A stretch of DNA of 8,422 nt from Methanobacteriota archaeon (GTDB lineage: Archaea > Halobacteriota > Halobacteria > Halobacteriales > Halalkalicoccaceae), in NCBI GenBank assembly GCA_022561895.1, contig JADFQH010000018.1:10482-18903 (forward strand). Reading direction: 5' to 3'. The notes beneath the pieces were generated by a model. That model saw only the letters and a program-made list of their open reading frames with translations, did not search any database and was not told where the DNA came from. Positions 5,056-8,422 of the stretch are shown here, in pieces. Numbering within the stretch: the first letter of the stretch is position 1; each line of letters starts with the position of its first letter. The translations under genes were made by a program, and so were the position numbers.

Positions 5056-6108
5056 CTACTCCTCTTCTGCTTCCGCCTCTTCCTCGCTGGCGCTGTCGGC
5101 CGTCGCGGGCGATTGGGTCGTCGCTTCCTCCTGTTCGTCCGAGCGGGCGGCGACGAGCGCACCGCGAGCGACGCTGTAAAGCGGCTCGCTCGCCTGCTCG
5201 ACGCCGCTGATCGAGAACGGAATATTCGCGTCCTCGATATGGTCCTCGAAGAGCTTCTCGAACCCGCGCGGGCTGGAGGTGCCGCCGGTGACGACGACGG
5301 GCACGTCGAGATCCTCCTCGACGTCCTCGTCGTTGACCTCCCGAGAGATGTTCTCGATTACGTAGTCCAAGAGGTTCTCGTAGTAGATCGCGAGCGCACC
5401 TTCGACCCCGCCGATATCAGTTCTAAAGTCGAGTTTGAAGTCGTCTTCCTTGATCGAAGTCACCTTATCGACGGGCGTACCGGTGGCCTGGGCGGCCTGT
5501 TCGTCGATCCAGTCGCCGCCGCGCGCGACCGAGAAGGTCATCACTGGAACGGCGTAGTACGAGAGACAGACGTTCGTCATGCCCGCGCCGAAGCTGATGC
5601 CGAGTCCGGTAAAATTGTTGTCGGCGGGCTCCGAGTAGATGACCGCCATCCCCTCGTTGATCGGCTCGACATCGTAGCCCATGTCGTCGAGAAACGACTC
5701 GACGGTTTTCTCGTGATAGAGCGTCGAGAGTTCGGAGTCGATGGGATCTGCCGGACTCGAAAAGAACAGCCGCTCGTTTCGGTGGTCGGGTTCACCGACG
5801 ACCTGCTCGGTGATGAGCTTGATCATCGGGATCGCCGATTGCTCGTTGCTCGAGAGAATCCCGTGTTGCATCGGACGGCGGGTCTCGCGGTTGAAGATGT
5901 TCGCGAATCCGAGCGCATCATCCCCGACCACGTAGACCCGATCATCCTTGCGAATGTGCAGTACGTCGCTTCGCGAGAGCATCTGTTCTGCCATGTCCGA
6001 GTACTCGATCTCCACGAAGCTGTTTCGTTGCTGGACGAACACCGTTTCTGAGCCGTCTTGCTGGCCCGAAAGGATGTTCATCGTTCCGACATCAAGTCCT
6101 TTCGCCAT
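5056..6108 (-). CDS. Haloarchaeal actin homologue (salactin/volactin type)
   Basis: This 350-residue cytoplasmic protein has the actin/Hsp70/MreB ATPase fold. Phosphate-1 is GLDVGTMNI (4-12, Asp6). The connect-1 region is around INEGMAVIY (150-158). Phosphate-2 is GISFGAGMTNVC (170-181). GGDWID lies at 197-202. The adenosine loop is VVVTGGTSSPRGF (271-283). Its overall character resembles the haloarchaeal actins described as salactin in Halobacterium, which forms dynamically unstable filaments, and volactin in Haloferax, which is needed for disk shape. The exact orthologue cannot be decided without alignment. The tail from about 324 is disordered, Ala/Thr/Ser-containing and ends in a run of Glu, possibly a regulatory or solubility tag outside the fold. 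The ATG at 6108 has a well-placed TATA box overlapped by a 19-bp dyad, so repression at the promoter is possible. The upstream neighbour is a CdpA-like membrane protein. Both nucleotide motifs look intact. Confidence 0.88.
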   Translation of the reverse strand: MAKGLDVGTMNILSGQQDGSETVFVQQRNSFVEIEYSDMAEQMLSRSDVLHIRKDDRVYVVGDDALGFANIFNRETRRPMQHGILSSNEQSAIPMIKLITEQVVGEPDHRNERLFFSSPADPIDSELSTLYHEKTVESFLDDMGYDVEPINEGMAVIYSEPADNNFTGLGISFGAGMTNVCLSYYAVPVMTFSVARGGDWIDEQAAQATGTPVDKVTSIKEDDFKLDFRTDIGGVEGALAIYYENLLDYVIENISREVNDEDVEEDLDVPVVVTGGTSSPRGFEKLFEDHIEDANIPFSISGVEQASEPLYSVARGALVAARSDEQEEATTQSPATADSASEEEAEAEEE

Positions 6109-6124
6109 AGTTATACGATATGCT

Positions 6125-6143
6125 GATAGATAATAAATCTATC
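6125..6143. promoter_or_regulatory. 19-bp dyad centred on the TATA box of the actin-homologue gene
   Basis: Perfect 7-bp arms GATAGAT and ATCTATC flank the 5-nt spacer AATAA. The centre (6134) coincides with the minus-strand TATA element ATTTATTA (6138-6131), about 26 nt upstream of the actin ATG at 6108. A dimeric regulator bound here would block TBP. The 58-nt gap between genes is otherwise plain AT-rich DNA and may also hold the terminator of the upstream gene. Confidence 0.55.
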
Positions 6144-6166
6144 TAAAAATAAGTTGATTAAAATAG

Positions 6167-7057
6167 CTATTCGGATCGGCCGAGGAGTCGATGGAGTCGC
6201 GTTCGGACGCGATCGAGGGGAGTGTCCTTCGTCGCGATCGCCTCCGCACGTTTGCGTTCGCGGAGCTGGGAGAGTGCAGCGGCCTGATCATCGGTGCCGC
6301 TGCCGGTGGCTTGGTCCGTCCGCCCGCCTTGAAGTCCCTGTAGGTTCGAGACGACGTTCTCGACTGCCCCGCCGGAGGCGCGCGTCGTGGTGGCCTCGAC
6401 CTGGTCGAACGAGGAGCGATCGACGCCTTCAGCTCCGGTGTTGACCGCGAGTTTGCGGGTTTCCGTCCGCCGGACGCCGCCCCACGAGAGGTTTACGTTC
6501 GCCATCGCCTCGTCGATGTCGCGTGCAACCTGCTCGTCGGTGATCTCCTCGCGCGAATCGGTGTCTTCTGTGGCAGTAGGTTGGGATCGTTCGAGCTGGT
6601 GGGCAACGAGCGCCGCGCCGGTCGAGGCGACGACGATCGCAAGTCCGCTTGCATAGAGGGCGATCCCCTGTGCGCTGTAATCCGTCGCGCTCTGAACGTT
6701 CCAGTTGCTCGGGTAGACGGCGAGAAAAAACGCCATGGAGACGAGACAGACGACGAGTCCCGCACCCGCCGCGTAGAGCGCCCGCCTGCTCACCGGAAGC
6801 AACACGACGATGCCGAGCATTCCCGCCGGTAGTCCGAGCGAGGCGAAGACGACTGCAACCTGTCTAAGGGTCCAGTAGAACGTCGAGCCGGGTTCGACGC
6901 CCGCGCTCCACAGAAAGAGCGCGAGTCCACAGACCGCGAGCGCGACCCCGCCGAAAAAGAGGCTAAAGCCGGCGTACACGTCCGTTCGGGCGTCCGGCTC
7001 ACCGATATACTGCTCGTACCACTCGAAGAGAACCGACTCGGGAGGGTCCGTAGCCAT
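6167..7057 (-). CDS. CdpA-like four-pass membrane protein, probable cell-division membrane anchor
   Basis: The protein is 296 residues from the ATG at 7057. A short N-terminal segment, EWYEQYIGEPDARTDVYAG, starts about residue 12. Four hydrophobic helices follow at roughly 29-51, 65-88, 92-114 and 131-153, with YPSNWNVQSATDYSAQG between helices 3 and 4. The rest is a hydrophilic tail, acidic at first, with DIDEAMANVNLSWGGVR near 181-196, a Gly/Thr/Gln-rich linker, and a basic amphipathic C-terminal helix (about 258-296). This plan recalls CdpA of Haloferax, which anchors the FtsZ2-SepF division machinery to the membrane. That match is from memory of the family and not tested. An in-frame ATG at 7078 would add seven residues; I prefer 7057 because a GATATT element lies about 29 nt upstream and MA- is a common haloarchaeal start. 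It lies directly upstream of the actin homologue, 58 nt apart. Confidence 0.68.
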   Translation of the reverse strand: MATDPPESVLFEWYEQYIGEPDARTDVYAGFSLFFGGVALAVCGLALFLWSAGVEPGSTFYWTLRQVAVVFASLGLPAGMLGIVVLLPVSRRALYAAGAGLVVCLVSMAFFLAVYPSNWNVQSATDYSAQGIALYASGLAIVVASTGAALVAHQLERSQPTATEDTDSREEITDEQVARDIDEAMANVNLSWGGVRRTETRKLAVNTGAEGVDRSSFDQVEATTTRASGGAVENVVSNLQGLQGGRTDQATGSGTDDQAAALSQLRERKRAEAIATKDTPLDRVRTRLHRLLGRSE

Positions 7058-7081
7058 TAGCGAGCCTACGTCGCCCATAGT

Positions 7082-7090
7082 ATCAATATC
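7082..7090 (-). promoter_or_regulatory. Candidate TATA element for the CdpA-like gene
   Basis: The minus strand reads GATATTGAT, centred about 29 nt upstream of ATG 7057. If ATG 7078 were used, the promoter would have to be the weaker AT-rich block at 7098-7107 instead. Confidence 0.35.
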
Positions 7091-7133
7091 TTTTGGCTAT
7101 TAGCATAGAAATTAGTAGTGTACTTGGGCGAGA

Positions 7134-7140
7134 GTATACA
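7134..7140 (+). promoter_or_regulatory. TATA box for the alpha/beta hydrolase gene
   Basis: GTATACA is centred about 28 nt upstream of ATG 7165 and supports that start over a TTG start further upstream at 7093. It lies in the divergent promoter region shared with the CdpA-like gene. Confidence 0.6.
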
Positions 7141-7164
7141 AGGCGGACGTTCGAGAGATCGGGT

Positions 7165-8094
7165 ATGGCAGAACTCGACCCGCAGGTCGCTGCGTTGCTC
7201 GAAACGATGGAGACGATGGGCATGCCGCCGACGTACGCGCTCTCGGTCGAGAGCGCCCGCAACCGACTGGCCGAACTGTTCCAAACCGAGGGCGAATCCG
7301 TCGATCGCGTCGAGGACTTCGCCATCGAAGGCCCTGTCGACCCGATCCCCGTCCGTCTTTACGCGCCCGCGGGCGAGGACCACCCGCTGCTCGTGTTCTA
7401 TCACGGTGGGGGTTGGGTAATCGGTGATATCGAGACCTACGATGCGGTCTGTCGCGCGCTTTCGAACGCCGCCGACTGTGCGGTGCTTTCCGTCGGGTAT
7501 CGACTCGCGCCGGAACACGCGTTTCCCGCAGCAGTGGAGGACGCCTACGCGGCCCTCGAATGGGCTGACGAGTACGGGGATCGGATCAACTGCGACCCGA
7601 CTCGAATAGCCGTTGGCGGCGACAGCGCCGGGGGCAACCTCGCGGCCGCAGCGGCGCTCATGAGCCGGGATCGGGATGGTCCCGAAATCGCCCACCAGCT
7701 TCTCGTCTACCCCGCCGTGGCCTCGCCCTCGATCCACGACTTTCCGAGCTACGAGGAGAATAGTGAAGGATATCTGCTCGAAGGCGTGAGCGTCGAGTGG
7801 TTTTTCGACCGGTATCTCCCCGACCCGGTCGACCACAGAAACGCCTACGCCGCGCCGTTGCTTGCTCGGGACTACTCGGATCTCCCGCCCGCGACCGTTC
7901 TCACCGCCGGGTTCGACCCGCTCCGGGACGAGGGCCGCGAGTACGCAGAGCGCCTGGACGCGGCGGGGGTTCCGGTCGAGCACCACGAGTACGAGGGGAT
8001 GATCCACGGCTTCGTAAACCTGCTCGATCAGTTGGACGACGCGTGCGAGGCGATCGACACGATCGGCGAGGAGTTATGGAACAGCCGCCGGTGA
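7165..8094 (+). CDS. Alpha/beta hydrolase, HSL-type carboxylesterase
   Basis: This is a 309-residue cytoplasmic esterase of the hormone-sensitive-lipase (bacterial family IV) type, which hydrolyses short-chain carboxylic esters; the natural substrate is unknown. All core motifs are visible: the oxyanion-hole HGGGW (80-84), the conserved SVGYRLAPEHAFPAA (109-123), the nucleophile elbow GDSAGG (152-157, Ser154), the acid Asp251 in GFDPLRDEG, and His281 in GMIHGF. An N-terminal cap of about 50 residues starts MAELDPQVAALLE and is typical of the family. Length is normal (300-320). I chose ATG 7165 because a TATA box is 28 nt upstream; the longer frame needs a TTG start and adds residues unlike the family. 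It is divergent from the CdpA-like gene and followed after 103 nt by a DCC-family gene in the same direction. Confidence 0.93.
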   Translation: MAELDPQVAALLETMETMGMPPTYALSVESARNRLAELFQTEGESVDRVEDFAIEGPVDPIPVRLYAPAGEDHPLLVFYHGGGWVIGDIETYDAVCRALSNAADCAVLSVGYRLAPEHAFPAAVEDAYAALEWADEYGDRINCDPTRIAVGGDSAGGNLAAAAALMSRDRDGPEIAHQLLVYPAVASPSIHDFPSYEENSEGYLLEGVSVEWFFDRYLPDPVDHRNAYAAPLLARDYSDLPPATVLTAGFDPLRDEGREYAERLDAAGVPVEHHEYEGMIHGFVNLLDQLDDACEAIDTIGEELWNSRR

Positions 8095-8197
8095 TCGGCT
8101 TGAGGAACCGTTCGGCTCGTCCTGAACAGTTGTGGCGGAAATACGATCTCCCGGACGAGACAAAACGTTAGTGTCCTCCGAACGCGTAGCCCCGCGT

Positions 8198-8422
8198 ATG
8201 TCCGAACCGACGCTCGTCTACGACGACGACTGTGGCTTCTGTACGTGGTGGGCGGAGTTCTTCGAGGACCGATCCGAGATTCAGGTGGTCGGCTTCGAGG
8301 AACTCACGCCCGAACTGCACGATCGGCTTCCCGACGAGTACGAGCACTGCTCGCACGTCGTCACCGACGAACGGGTGTACTCCTGTGGCGCGTCGATCGA
8401 GGAGGCCTTTTCGCGGTCGAAC
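8198..8422 (+). CDS. DCC-family (DUF393) thiol-disulfide oxidoreductase, 3' truncated by the window
   Basis: The first 75 codons are present and the frame is open to the last base. The N-terminus is MSEPTLVYDDDCGFCTWWAE, with the DxxCxxC signature of the DCC family (Cys12 and Cys15 in DDCGFC), a predicted thioredoxin-like fold with a redox pair. Further on, VVTDERVYSCGASIEEAF (54-71) matches the part of the family where the partner and cofactor are still unknown. Two more cysteines occur at 51 and 63. Full-length relatives are usually 110-140 residues, so a third to a half is missing. It is in the same direction as the esterase, 103 nt downstream; an AT-containing stretch (AAAACGTTA, about 8162-8170) some 30 nt upstream may be its promoter. 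Confidence 0.88.
   Translation, partial: MSEPTLVYDDDCGFCTWWAEFFEDRSEIQVVGFEELTPELHDRLPDEYEHCSHVVTDERVYSCGASIEEAFSRSN

Noticed and set aside
4780..6051. A 423-codon plus-strand frame opposite the actin homologue
   Set aside because: It is low-information antisense of a gene with clear actin motifs, lacks a start with a promoter, and also runs antisense into the neighbouring gene.
3893..7057. The four leftward genes as one operon
   Set aside because: At least three of the four have their own well-placed TATA boxes, and a T-tract follows the actin gene, so independent transcription is at least as likely.
7093..7164. Extended N-terminus of the esterase from a TTG
   Set aside because: It would place the TATA box inside the coding region, add 24 residues unlike the family, and use a rare start when an ATG lies 28 nt after a good TATA box.
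7066..8007. A 313-codon minus-strand frame opposite the esterase
   Set aside because: The plus-strand esterase has the full catalytic triad; the opposite frame has no domain and arises from codon bias.

Overview
The window looks like chromosomal DNA from a haloarchaeon (class Halobacteria). The proteins are strongly acidic and the coding DNA is GC-rich. Most genes have an archaeal TATA-like box about 25-30 nt upstream of the start codon, which fits leaderless transcripts. Several products belong to archaeal or halobacterial families: Rpo11/RpoL, METTL5-type RNA methyltransferase, salactin/volactin-type actin and a CdpA-like membrane protein. The genus cannot be fixed from the sequence alone.

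Layout. A truncated acidic protein, probably with a membrane segment, reads leftward off the left edge (1-231). It is divergent from hisF (314-1126, histidine biosynthesis). Next comes a short ORF (1216-1560) that looks like a fusion remnant: the first ~54 codons of a FAD/NAD(P)-binding oxidoreductase joined in frame to the C-terminal tail of a transporter-like membrane protein. It converges, with a 1-nt gap between stop codons, on rpoL (1562-1840, minus). A poorly coding stretch follows (1841-2294) with one doubtful small ORF. A rhomboid-family intramembrane protease with a large C-terminal domain (2295-3920, plus) then overlaps tail-to-tail with a METTL5-family methyltransferase gene (3893-4516, minus).

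From 7057 down to 3893 four genes run leftward: a CdpA-like four-pass membrane protein, an actin homologue, a 129-residue protein of unknown function, and the METTL5 homologue. Most appear to have their own TATA box, so this is a co-oriented series rather than a clear single operon. The actin homologue beside a CdpA-like membrane protein suggests a cell-shape or division neighbourhood.

On the right, an HSL-type alpha/beta hydrolase (7165-8094, plus) is divergent from the CdpA-like gene. A DCC-family (DUF393) thiol-disulfide protein starts at 8198 and runs off the window.

The most unusual items are the fusion remnant at 1216-1560, the actin/CdpA-like pairing, and a 19-bp dyad centred on the TATA box of the actin gene. 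No rRNA, tRNA, CRISPR array or intact insertion sequence was seen.
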